A stretch of 64,000 bases of DNA from Thunnus maccoyii. Its lineage: Eukaryota; Chordata; Actinopteri; Scombriformes; Scombridae. Below are positions 36,501 to 55,366 of this stretch, piece after piece (positions within the stretch are counted from its first letter, which is position 1; every line of letters begins with the position of its first letter). The stretch lies in NCBI RefSeq assembly GCF_910596095.1, contig NC_056550.1, positions 4,836,001-4,900,000 on the forward strand, read 5' to 3'. The notes under the pieces were generated by a model that saw nothing but the letters and a program-made list of their open reading frames with translations, searched no databases and was not told where the DNA came from. The position numbers and the translations under genes were made by a program.

Positions 36501-39500
36501 TATCACTGTACTGGCAGATGTTCCCTGCAGCCTCACCTGTGTCTGTGTGAGCCCCAGCTGTGCGGCCAACTCGGCCCGCTCCGGCAGGGCCAGGTACTGG
36601 GCCGACTGGAATCTCCTCTGCAGGACTGCCAGCTGGTAGCTGGAGTAAATGGTGCGGGGCTTGCGTATCTTCTTGGGCTTCCCGTTGACCATCCGAACCT
36701 CTACGTCTGGTTCCTCTTTCACTGCAGGAGGAAACAGTACAAAATATGTAATATTCCTGCAATACTCCTATAGAGACTTTTTGGGTGCTCAAAAAGTACA
36801 GTCAAAACTTGTCATGTCGTGCTACTGTCACCTTCTTCTTCTCTGATCTTATAAAATGCAACACACACACACACATATGAGTCTTCTTCACACTAGCACG
36901 TCTATTTTCTTCAAACAATGGAACAAACTTGTATTAGGTCTGTACAGGGCATACTGTGCAGAGAGGTTGTAGCACAAAAATAGCCACGGCCGCTACAACC
37001 CCGAAATTTCAAAGAAATTCCGCCAGCACTCTGAGCTTATAATTTTGGTCTGAGTGTCTCCCACAGCCGGGGAGGGAGACGCAGATTTATAGGTGCTTTT
37101 CATGTAGCCTGGAGGCCCGCTTGTATACATCGCTCTCTGTTAGTGATGTTATTCTTGTGTCTGATTTCTTTTTTTGTCTGCTTTATATGTATACAACCGA
37201 TTATTTATTACCTTGAATTGGGAAACAACACATTAAAAAAAACACTATTAACTATACTGTTTATGTAAAGTAAATGGAATCCAGTATCACAATATTAAAT
37301 ATATTTTTACATTTACACCTATTTACAAATTGTATGTAATATATTCATATGTTTTAATTTGAACACATTTAACTTTAGATATTTTTAAGTAATCATAATT
37401 CATGAAAAGGATTTTTAAAATTTTAAATATATTGCCAGTATTTATTACAAACTAACATACATCTTTATATACTGACAGAGACTCTGTGGTGAATATGCTC
37501 ATCAGTTTATATGATCTTAAATTGAACTTTTCACTGCATTAGTTTCTTTCCGTTGAGGACACTGAGGTCATTTGTTTGCTATTTTTGGAAATTTGGGGGT
37601 TTTATCAACGTGGGGGGAGTTTACGCTCTACAGTTCAAATCGTACACATGGTGAGTATTTTAAAAGGCAGATTCTAGTATTTTTAGACTCAGCATATTCA
37701 GAGTGGACGACGTTTTTACCAAAAGAAAAACAGAATTAAAGGATTTAGTATGCAGGCTTTTAATATGAGGGTAAGTTTTAAACATAATTTAGACCTTTAT
37801 GTTAGAAAATATAACTAAATATTTTTTTCTTTTTTCTACATTATTTATATATATAAAAATTATGCATTATAAAAAGTTTAAAAAAATAAATAAATAAAGA
37901 CCCTCTGGTTAATGTCAGGTCCAAATTTTCTTAGCGGGGTGGCTGTGCTTTAGGAGGACCTGGACTCTCAGTACTGGTACAATCCGCGCTACAGCGTTGT
38001 TTCTATAGTTCAATACCTATGATTTAATTCATTTATGACATTCAGATTAAGTATCTTGCTTGGCACAAACATTATTTTTCTTATGTGGTTATTGTTTATC
38101 TACATTATTTATATTGTTCATTTATCTGTATTTATGAAAGACATGCTTCACATATTTATGCATTTGTTTATTTATTTATTTATCTAGGCGTGGCTACATG
38201 CCTCGCGTGATAAGGAGCCGTCGTTGTTGGACGATTCAAAGGCCAAGGCTGACTGACATGTCGTGACACCTGATGTGGCTGTGGGCCAAAGTCCCCCGGG
38301 GCCATTTCCAGGAGTCAACTCCTAACTGGAATGTCAAAAACAGTACACCAGTCTGTCGAGTTTGTTTCTCCTCTGTAGTTCGCACCTTCCAAGCTCACAG
38401 GTAGAACAGAAAGAAAAAGCTTTGGAACACTGTGTGATTCAAAAGCCTGAAAATGGATGTTAAAGAGCCAAAAGTATGTTTGTTGTTTAAAATGTTGTCT
38501 TATATGTTCTTGTGATACTACTGTGAGGTCTGTGTTTGAGTTTAGTGACCTCACTGCATCACTTTTCTTATCATATTCCTGACGGAAGTTTTCATCTAAT
38601 ATTTTTATCATGTAAACTAGTTGTATTATTGTACAACTAGTTTATCTGTTTAAACATAGACTGTTTAGGCCACCCATGCAGTGCACATTGTATAGTATAC
38701 CCATGTAGTGCACATTGTATTGTGTAGTATTGTATGTTAATGAATCAGTTCTTCATTTCTGACAGAGGTGAAGTTGAAAAGTCACTGACTAGAACTAGGC
38801 CATGGCTGCCCTCCATTTTCCTATGAAAACAGAATCCCAAAGAAGTTCAAAGACACAATGATTACCAGGCCAGCTTCAAGCTTCAAGCTTCAAGCTTCAA
38901 GCTTAACTTTCACCTTACCAGAAATGATTTCTTGTTTCCTTTTCCCCCACAGATTACCCCCTCACTGCTACTCTCCTCTAAAACTTTAGGTCACTAAATT
39001 ATTTCTTCTAGAGACTTGTGACGCTGGCTGGCAAAGTTGATGAACACCTACGGAAAATCCCATTTGAATTTATAGAAATTCAACTGCAGTGCAGAGATAC
39101 CAATCTATGATATCCCTGTGATGCAAAATCAGAAGCTGCTCCACTGACGATAAATGACTCACTGCGTTTTTGGGTTTTTTTTAAGTTCTTCCCCCAAACA
39201 AATATGACTGAGAACCTATTTCTGACCTGTTAGCAGGAGGAGAGAGCAAATCTCACCTGCCTGTAAGAGAATTCAAGACTTCTTTAAGGCTTTACAGTTG
39301 GAAAAGTAACAAGTCATTAACCCTGAATGCTGCTATTCCTGAACAAATAGTGTTTCAAATATAAAAGTATTAAGTAAATATTGAAAATATAAAGAAATGT
39401 CAGCACTCTAACATGATTGAATTATTATTTGATAATGATTGATGGAGATTTAGAATAAGAGAGCATCAACTAAATGTTCCAAAAATATGCCTGAGATGTA

Positions 39501-40192
39501 GTTTCAAGCTCAGCTGGTAGTTTAGGGGAGTTTAGGACGCAGCGGAAAACTTTGACCACGTCCAACAAAGAAAAATAACTTTCCTCGTGCGTGCGTAAAA
39601 CTGCTGTGCAATTATTGGGTTTCTATGGCTAGACATGAGCACTTGCCATACATCAGCTTCAGGTGGTCAGCGTGGCTTTTCTCATTGTTGGACAAAGATG
39701 TTGAGGATGTGTAGGGGGGGGGGAAACTGTCGAAATGTTGTTGATCTTACAATTCTTTCTTCCCTAAAATGATCCAAAACTAACATGAACCCAGTGATCA
39801 GATATTATGCACTAAGTTTTCTAACTTTTTGGTTACTTACCACCGTCCTGCAGCGTTGCCTGCATCTCCCTGCTGAACGCACCGTGCTCTCTGTATGTTG
39901 CATGCGGGTACGGGTATTCTGTCTTGCCGACAGGGTAGGTACCGCCGGGACCCATCCCGTTCAGGTTGTAGTGGTGGTACGCGTATGGGTTCATGTGTTG
40001 AGCTGAGTACGGCTGCTGCGCCGCGTAGAAATCCTGCGAGCCGTGGAGCGCGCTCTGGCCGCTGTAGAAGCCCATGTCTGTGGATGAGGACTCGGGTAGG
40101 GTCGGAGAATCCTTGGTGGCCGAGATGGAGCTCCCAGCCACGGGTAAGGAAGGTTTCTTCTCCTCGAAGACAGGTGATGGTTGACCGTTCAT
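33545..40192 (-). CDS. Distal-less homeobox protein Dlx3
   Basis: Three coding exons on the minus strand: 40192-39841, 36721-36537 and 33976-33545, with canonical splice sites and phases, giving 322 aa. A nuclear homeodomain transcription factor for placode, epidermal, hair-cell and tooth/bone programmes. Visible blocks: [10 protein letters not shown] (residues 27-36), a Tyr/Pro-rich N-terminal activation region, [18 protein letters not shown] (118-135), homeodomain about 136-195 (recognition-helix Trp183, Asn186), [15 protein letters not shown] (214-228), an Asn/Ser tract (about 230-256), and the family terminus GAVY. It is longer than human DLX3 (287 aa), mainly because of the Asn/Ser tract. 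Homeodomain positions 15 (Val for Ala) and 22 (Ser for Lys) differ from the usual Dlx3. The start is the Met just before the conserved N-terminus, with A at -3. The frame stays open upstream. Whether it is 3a or 3b is unresolved. Confidence 0.95.
35340..35620. promoter_or_regulatory. Candidate intronic enhancer in dlx3
   Basis: A balanced, non-repetitive segment (TTTCAAGTGGGGCCGAGCTC; CAACCCGCGCCACAAG) with homeodomain- or SOX-like motifs (AACAATGATTTACAGC, GAAGATAATTCATG, GTAAATCATTAGGG). It is bounded by AT-rich sequence. Enhancer role inferred. Confidence 0.4.
35769..35792. repeat. 24-bp perfect AT palindrome
   Basis: AATTTTAATTATATAATTAAAATT (two 12-base halves, AATTTTAATTAT and its complement). 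It contains TAATTA-like cores (TAATTATATAATTA), so it is also a possible paired homeodomain site. Confidence 0.85.
35992..36462. repeat. Degenerate minisatellite in dlx3 intron 2
   Basis: About fifteen diverged units of roughly 20-35 bp on the theme ACTGACATTTCAACTGCTTTCAG with CTTCAACT cores, ending about 75 bp from the exon 2 donor side (exon 2 ends at 36537). A leucine/glutamine-rich 61-residue frame on the + strand is a by-product of the repeat. Confidence 0.8.
36950..37145. promoter_or_regulatory. Candidate element in dlx3 intron 1
   Basis: A GC-rich island (CCACGGCCGCTACAACCCCG; CCACAGCCGGGGAGGGAGACG; GATTTATAGGTGC) set in very AT-rich DNA. Inferred from composition only. Confidence 0.3.
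38180..38335. promoter_or_regulatory. Candidate element in dlx3 intron 1
   Basis: A GC-rich, unique segment (ATGCCTCGCGTGATAAGGAG; ATTCAAAGGCCAAGGCTGAC; AAGTCCCCCGGGGCCATTTC) immediately after an ATTT-rich run. GTGATAAGG is GATA-like. Inferred only. Confidence 0.3.
38673..38720. repeat. 27-bp tandem doublet
   Basis: CCCATGCAGTGCACATTGTAT at 38673 and CCCATGTAGTGCACATTGTAT at 38700 differ at one base. Confidence 0.9.
38872..38904. repeat. 7-bp tandem repeat (CTTCAAG)n
   Basis: About 4.5 perfect units in dlx3 intron 1, creating consecutive AAGCTT sites. Confidence 0.95.
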
Positions 40193-40560
40193 GTTGAGGC
40201 TACTTTGATGTTTGCTCTGAAGTCTAAACCGGGAGTGTTCGGAGACACTCGCAGTCTGGAGCTGGCGTTCCCAAACTCCCTTGACGCAGCAGCCAGGCTG
40301 TCCACCGTGGCGGCGCCCAACCCAACTAGAGCTCCTAATTACAGGGCGCGCCGAGCTGAGCCGAGCCGGGCAGGACAGAGGGAGTGGATGTCTCCTTCTC
40401 ATTGGCTCGTCTGCTCGCTCCCTGCCTCTGCCCCGAGGCCAAGAAAGCACTGACTGTCGCCTGTCTGGCTCCCTTCTTCTCCCCACAGAAACCTCCAGTA
40501 AGCCTCTCCTCACAGGCCTGTACCAGAACGCATAAACAGTTGGCAAGCCTGTGAAGTCAT
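40193..40560 (-). promoter_or_regulatory. dlx3 promoter and 5' UTR region
   Basis: GC-rich sequence upstream of the dlx3 ATG. A CCAAT box in reverse (ATTGG at 40401-40405) lies about 210 bp before the start codon. A TTTATGCG element (about 40530, minus strand) is a weak TATA candidate. The dlx3 frame is open throughout, so no stop codon fixes the start. Confidence 0.5.
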
Positions 40561-41270
40561 CTAACTTTTAACTAACATTTACTTCGACGTTTTTCGAAGG
40601 CTAAACGACATGAATGACTGTCAGCGGAAAAGATAAAGATTTACCTACCACACTGCGCATAATGGTGTTGTGATAAGGAGTGTTTACGCAGTAGCTTTAC
40701 GGAGCTGCGTCCCATTCATATGCAGATCTAGAGCCAAGCGCTGCTGTCAACCCATGCTGAGAGTTATCTACAGTTGATCAAGGCTTATTTTAGAAAAGGC
40801 TTTTCCTTCTTTACATGTGTTGACATGGGCCCCAGGCCTCTCCTCTGCTTCAGGGGAGAGAAACAACCTGCAATAAACTTTAAGCACATATACCACTAAA
40901 ACCTCACTGTGAAAACAATAAAAACATGAGAGAAACCTTCTTGTCACAAACTAAACTACTAATATAAACTGTAACTTAAAAACATTTCGTCCCAAACAGT
41001 TTGGTGGTTGAAAAAACTTCCCTGAATTGTTGGAGTTGAGCTTAGTTCAGTGACACAATCTCACCACCAGATGTCACTATTGACCCGCTTGAAGGCCTTT
41101 ACATGAAAGCGGAGATACTCAGGAAATAGTGACAACATCATGAGCTTTTAACCCATTTATACCAAACTACCAGGTGCACTAAATGCACTAATTTAAAACT
41201 GATTGTGAAAACACATCTAAATGAAATAAGAAAAGTTTGTTTCAACAAGAGGCGGGTTGAGTAGCTGAAA

Positions 41271-41292
41271 ACTATACTCATATGAGTATAGT
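41271..41292. repeat. 22-bp perfect palindrome
   Basis: ACTATACTCAT followed at once by its complement ATGAGTATAGT, with no spacer. No repeat family recognised. Confidence 0.9.
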
Positions 41293-41456
41293 ATAGTAGC
41301 CTAAAAGTACTGAAGTAGGAGAAAAAGTACAAAACTGAAAAAAAACGTCTTGAGTAGTGAGTAAATTTCTGAGTAAAAGAAATTTAAATTAAAAAACACA
41401 CCTGCACACAGCTCTTTTCCCCACTTCTCCTACTTAAAGTGTACATGGTTAACATA

Positions 41457-42205
41457 GTTTCAACCACAGATGCTCCTCATCAGGTGAAGGTTAAGAGGTG
41501 AACACACTTGTATTTATAGTCAGTTTGTGATGAAATGTCTCCTGATTAGAACATTAAATTTGAATCTCTCAAATGTGATCACATTTCCATGTGAATATTA
41601 CACCAATTTTATACTCGCATCAAAAATCTTGTCTAAAATATAATATTATATTTGAATATAAAAGTATTAACTTGTTACAGTGTCCTAATACTTTGAGATA
41701 ATGCAGTAGACCTATAGATGGTCCTAAGTCTCAGTTCCCATCATCAACATCCACATCCAGGTCTCTCCAGTCAGATGAAGACATGAAGGGGAAGTCCTTC
41801 TGTTGGCACACAGATCAGACAGACCTGCTCTGGAATAACAGACGGTCAAACTAATGACATCTACTTACCCAAATAATGCAAATCAAATCATAAAACAGTT
41901 AGCGACCATCTAATAATAAATATTTGGTGTATACCTTTATAGCTCACATAATAAAGTAATATCTTTACATACATATTTATTATAAGGGGAATGGCAATAG
42001 CAGTTAAAAACAATCTTATCCAAATAAGAATATGAGGTCAATAGTAACAGTGACATTTTTAAGGAAACGGCTAATAGTCTACCAAATTACTCATATAGGC
42101 TATGGTAGATAATGATGTGACATTTCAACATGAATTACCTAAATACAGGTGTGTTCACTCCTTCACGTTTACCTGAGGAAAACCATCTGTGGTTGAAACG
42201 TTGTC
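41457..42205. mobile_element. Inverted repeat pair, possible MITE or two repeat copies
   Basis: GTTTCAACCACAGATG ... CTCATCAGGTGAAGG ... GTGAACACAC at about 41457-41517 is inverted at about 42143-42205 (GTGTGTTCAC ... ACCTGAGGAAAACCATCTGT ... GGTTGAAAC). The arms are about 60 bp and the interior about 620 bp with no coding frame. Either a DNA transposon with subterminal inverted repeats or two opposed copies of one short repeat. Confidence 0.55.
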
Positions 42206-43997
42206 AGTCATGTCCACATACAATAAAATGTAGTATGGCTCTGATATTTACATGAGAGAAAATAGCAGTAGCAGTAGTTTGGATACATGATATACTGTAT
42301 GTAAATAGTGTTAACACAACAGACAGACTTGCTGCTGTCTGCCAGTGTCAGCACAGCGCTTTATGTACTGACCTCAGACCTGTGTTCCGCTGCAGTCTGA
42401 GCTGTGGTCTGTCAGCATGAGCTGCAAGCTGTTTGAAGACATATTCTGACAGAGGAGAAAGAAACAAAGACAGCCTATTGCATTTTGTCTCATGTCAATC
42501 TGCCACTGTAGTTTCAGCCAGATACCAGATGACACAATGCCACAGCAGACCTGAGATCTGCAGAGCAGCCTCTTCACACTGAAGGTGCACAACATAAATG
42601 CATCAAATAAGAAGGGACAGTATGAAATATATCAGGGTAGAGGGGCTGAATCTTATGGTTCATCTTATAAGTGAGGCCCTCTACAGAATTATCAATATAT
42701 TGTTTGGACCGTTCTCTTGACTTAGAAAAAAATGCAACCCCTTAAAATAATGTATTTATCCAGACAAAACAAAATGCTGAATATTTCAGCACTTGCAAAA
42801 TGGTTATAAAGCCAATAAACTGGTGTCGGGACAGAAGCAGCAGCCATTTTTGCCCCATCCACAGATTCCTAAACATTAAATATGAATTAGATCAGATGAT
42901 GTTTTAGCCTGATATGTAAAAGCAAGAAAAAGAACAGAAAAAAGAATGCATTTACATGATTGTCCCATTACATGGCATGTAGAAAGCATTTCTTTCATAT
43001 AGCTGTTAAAAGTAAGGCAACTGTGAATATAACAGATGTCAGTTACTATTGGTAAATTTAAGTACAGACCTTGATGACGTGCGGCTGACAGTCTGAGGAA
43101 GATGTAAAAAATAAAACAGATACAAAGCCTGAGAGAAAAAGGGATGACGTTCTCTGCTCTCCCTGAAAATTTAGACTACACTATGTTCACAAAGTATGTC
43201 ACCTGTCCACATTCCTCTCTGAAAATAATTTTCCTGCAGTCCCTTAATGAAAGTAATGTGCATCCAAATGCAACTTACAAGTATATTTCTCTCTAAAAAT
43301 ATAATTCAGTAAGAGTGAAAGTAGGTTGCATTAAAACTACTCCAACAAGTACAATTTACGTAGGAATTACTTAAGTACCTGTAACACAGTAAACTAGAAC
43401 TCCTTACTGCTCCCCTCAGGAGGCCACCTCTGATCAAGTACAAGCTGTCCGGGGTATTTTAACACTTTCGTTGTATAAAATATTTTGTCTCAAGTAATGC
43501 AGGCATTTAACATAAACTGCTAATAGATTCACTGAAATAATGAAATCTCAAATGGGCCAAACATAATAAGCAGAAAGGAGCTTAATGAACCAAAGAGGAA
43601 AAACATCTAACACGTTTCCATTTCAGGGATCCTAAAATCACACAAACTTGCAGGTTTAATTTTTTTTTATTAGCATTTGTCTTTCTATATGTCACATATG
43701 GTAAACCCTCAAAGTCCTTGCAAAATTAAGTTCCCAGAAATATACAGCTTGATTTTCTCCAGCAAACCCGCCCTTTTCTGCACAACCACCCATCACATCT
43801 CAGAATGCAGAGTTCTCTCTCCAGTCACGTTCAGACAAGAGCATCAAAAGCACTTTGTGTGACTGACCAAGCTCTCTGTGGCGAGGTTTATTCTGTTCTT
43901 ACGCATTATAAAAAAAGGGGGACAGTGTAAATACATCAGGCCTTGGATGAACAGAGGCGCTTGGCAATGTTATATACAAACAGGAAGTGGGAGTGCA

Positions 43998-44045
43998 AGG
44001 GGGGGAAGGGTGGGGAAAGAAGAGAGGGAGGGGGAGGAGGGGATG
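43998..44045 (+). repeat. Purine (G/A) tract
   Basis: A run of GGGGGG and GGAGGGGGAGGAGGGG type sequence. The + strand could form G-quadruplexes; a psmd11 transcript reading through would carry the C/T strand. A second tract is at 44478-44510. Confidence 0.75.
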
Positions 44046-44999
44046 TAGGAGACGTTGGAACACGATCCAGACGTGTCGATGGATGTCCTCCTCTTCTTAT
44101 GGAATGGTCCCGCGTGGACACAAGAGTAAATTCCCTGTATGGTCCACAAATCCCAGAATGTCTTGTGAATGAGTGTGAAAGAGAAGAAGGGGCGTTTTTC
44201 AAAACCATTCCTCTGGTGACCTAAACTAACTGCGGATCCATTCTTTGCAGGCGCAGAAAATGGGGAGAAATTCAAACATTTAAGTTTCGGGGCAAGTTGG
44301 CAAATTGAACAGAACAGGTAGAATCCAACCGACCCATCTTTACCCCCGGTTACACTCTAGAACAGACCGAGCATGTTTTTTTTTCTTTTTTATAATACAT
44401 GTATGTATAAGTACTGTATATGTATTCTTTATTGTTATTTTACAAGATTCCCTGATGGCCAGCGCAGAGAGAAACAGAGGGGGGGAAAAAAAGGGGGGGA
44501 AAGGGAGGCTTGTCCAATTTTACATACAGTAGAAACCAGTGGTGGGAGAAGAGAAGAGAGGAGGGGCGCAGTGCCTGGATTTGTCCATAGGGAGGAGCAC
44601 TTTGTGTCAGATCAACCCCAGTCAGATTGGAAGGAGGAGACAGTGACAGGAAGGAGGGAGAGCAGAGGGCTGAGGGAGGACTAGGAGGAGCGGTGTGTCC
44701 GTCCCGTCAGTTAGGTTGTTCTGTTGAGTCTTCAGTAGGTCAGCTGGTTTATTTGCTTGCTGGGTTGTTAAGTGTTTGTAATCTCCTCGTCCTCCTCCCC
44801 TCTTCCCTCCCAGGTTGAAGTGAGCGATTGACGGAGGTCTGACTGGCCCGCGTCACTCCAGACAGGAGGACTGATGCTCTCACTCTCTCTGAAGACGAAA
44901 AGCAGATTGAAGGAAATGAACACATGTTTTACATGTAAGGCTGGTGTTACTGGGCGCTGTAGATTTTAGCAAACTAAAGGAAATAGAGTATTTGTTGGA

Positions 45000-45375
45000 G
45001 ACTGTTTTCAGCAGCGGATTAAAACCACTGGATTAATCTATCAATGATCATTTTTTAACTAATTGCCTCATCTATAAAATGCCAAAAAAAAAATGTGAAA
45101 AATGTCACACTTTTAGATGTTTTGTCGACCAACAGTTCAAAACCCAAGATATTCCATACAGAACAAGCTGGAACTACAAGCTGGTGTTTGGCATTTTTGT
45201 TTGACAAATAAATTAAAACAATAGTATGGATTATCCAAATTGTTACTGATCAATTTCCTTTCAAATGACTGATAAAGCATAAATAGTTTCAGCTCTGCAA
45301 TGAACTGCAGTGGTTGTGTTTTCATGGTATTAAAAGAACAGAATGATCGTCTAGTCATTGCAGCTCTAAACCGAA
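45000..45375 (+). mobile_element. Dispersed repeat with TCGACCAACAGTTCAAAACC
   Basis: Motifs in order: ATCTATCAATGATCATTTTT, CATCTATAAAATGCCAAAAA, TCGACCAACAGTTCAAAACC, CAAGATATTCC, ATTTCCTTTCAAATGACTG, GTTTCAGCTCTGC. It is the same family as 32325-32530, in opposite orientation. It lies just beyond the proximal psmd11 polyadenylation signal. Confidence 0.7.
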
Positions 45376-45422
45376 ACAAAGTCGCCGTGTACAATAATCA
45401 CATCATAAACTACACCGTGTCA

Positions 45423-45428
45423 TTTATT
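45423..45428 (-). terminator. psmd11 proximal polyadenylation signal
   Basis: TTTATT on the + strand (AATAAA on the transcript) 51 bases after the psmd11 stop codon. Use not provable from sequence. Confidence 0.45.
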
Positions 45429-45478
45429 GATTTATCACACACACACACCAACATTATCAGTTGTACTGGTGGCTGACC

Positions 45479-54192
<8,714 letters not shown>

Positions 54193-54330
54193 CTTTCCTC
54201 TGCCTGCCTCGCTCCACTCCGCTCCGCCGGCTCCGCCTGCTTGTTTTCCGGTCAGGTCGTTCACAGCGTCGGGACTCTGCTGCCCCCAACAGGCGGTGTC
54301 GAGTCCTGCCTGCCTGTAAGCGCACGAACC
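54193..54330 (-). promoter_or_regulatory. psmd11 promoter and 5' UTR
   Basis: GC-rich sequence upstream of the psmd11 ATG with an ETS-type element (ACCGGAAAA on the transcript strand, about 54246-54254) and no TATA box, the usual form of a housekeeping promoter. The 5' end of the transcript is not determinable. Confidence 0.5.
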
Positions 54331-55300
54331 TCTGAAACTGCATTTTTATCTTTTAAACTGTTTACAAGGACTTCAATAATCATTTTACATGATCTGCTTG
54401 TGATCGCTAAGTGATCAATTTTCTGTTAGAAGCTAGAAGTAATGTGTCATTGATATTTTTAGTCAAATAGCAAGGCAGTATTTCTTTAAGCAAGCTCTTT
54501 CTTATTAATGTGTTTTTCAGCATTGTGTTTCTTCATACTATTATTCTGTGCTTTATATTTAGGTTTTTACATGCCAAGAAATTTATGGCACGAATATCAA
54601 ATAAAGCAATAAATATGTGCTGGTGACACATTTTATCCCACACACAAACCTGAGGTGTGGTTTTATTTAGCTGTAGAGAAATGCATCCTTTATTTCAGCT
54701 AAGGTGCATGTTACATGTGTGAAATTCATTCATGTCAAGCCAAATTGATTGAATTATAGTTCTCATCGAGGTGATTACTATGACTAAGAGACACAATGGA
54801 AAAGGTGCACAGAGCGACAACTGTGTGACACTCCAATCTACAGCTTCGGGTTCATGCACATTACCCCTAAACCATAGATTCACAAGCTCCAAATAAAGTT
54901 CAGTTTCAGCTTTTTCTGTTATGGAAGTGGAGCTGTGAAATGCAAAAAAGTGATAATTTAACTCACTATGTGCACTACATGGCATTTAGCACCTGTATTT
55001 ATGCACTTATTGAAGATATTTAATTCTCTCATTTTTTAGCATTTCACATTTCCTTTCTTTTTTTCTGAGTATTTTCACTGACATGTCTGGGAAGTCTTCA
55101 CTGTTTTCTGTTGATTCATGGAAGCAGAACCATCAGGGTTCATTTAAGCAACTTGAATTTTCTATAATTCCAGTGAATATCCTTTGTCAAAGTACAATGA
55201 TGAGCTTCAACGTGTATGTCTGTATGATGGTACTTATGGAGCGGGGCGACAAACAGTACAAGAAAAACACAACATCTACATATTAAATATAAAATATAGC
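54331..55300. other. psmd11-rpain intergenic spacer
   Basis: About 1 kb of AT-rich unique sequence between the psmd11 promoter and the rpain polyadenylation signal. Open frames here have no domain. Nothing else recognised. Confidence 0.7.
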
Positions 55301-55306
55301 TTTATT
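55301..55306 (-). terminator. rpain polyadenylation signal
   Basis: TTTATT on the + strand (AATAAA in the transcript) 61 bases after the rpain stop codon, in AT-rich context. Confidence 0.6.
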
Positions 55307-55366
55307 CACAGAACATACAGAGAACACGAAAAAAAACTCAAAATCCAATCCCTCGAGTCAAGTCAC

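Larger units (their letters stand above)
33977..36536 (-). other. dlx3 intron 2
   Basis: A 2.56-kb intron at the conserved position between homeodomain codons 44 and 45. It holds a candidate enhancer (35340-35620), an AT palindrome (35769-35792) and a degenerate tandem array (35992-36462). The rest is unique AT-rich sequence. Confidence 0.85.
36722..39840 (-). other. dlx3 intron 1
   Basis: A 3.1-kb intron. It contains two or three GC-richer islands (36950-37145, 38180-38335, 39530-39690), a 7-bp AAGCTTC tandem (38872-38904), a 27-bp doublet (38673-38720), and a 10-11 base poly-G run near 39713. Otherwise it is AT-rich and unassigned. Confidence 0.85.
40561..43659. other. dlx3-psmd11 intergenic region
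   Basis: No exon is supported. It holds a 22-bp palindrome (41271-41292) and a widely spaced inverted repeat (41457-42205). Predicted short peptides show no domains. It is probably upstream flank of dlx3; some AAGTAC-rich stretches (41300-41430, 43310-43440) resemble decayed copies of the AAGTAAAAGTAC repeat seen near the left end. Confidence 0.6.
43660..45422 (-). other. psmd11 downstream flank, possible long 3' UTR
   Basis: No coding exon. Purine-rich (+ strand) G/A tracts at about 43998-44045 and 44478-44510. Further reverse AATAAA hexamers occur near 44427 and 43664, so a longer 3' UTR is possible. A dispersed repeat occupies about 45000-45375. Open frames across the G/A tracts are low-complexity artefacts. 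Confidence 0.5.

Noticed and set aside
38872-38904. Possible telomere-like or centromeric repeat
   Set aside because: Only 4-5 units of a heptamer (CTTCAAG), an ordinary short tandem repeat.
43936-44275. Several overlapping frames of 90-100 residues downstream of psmd11
   Set aside because: Low-complexity Pro/Ser or Gly/Arg translations of the purine tract, open in several frames at once.
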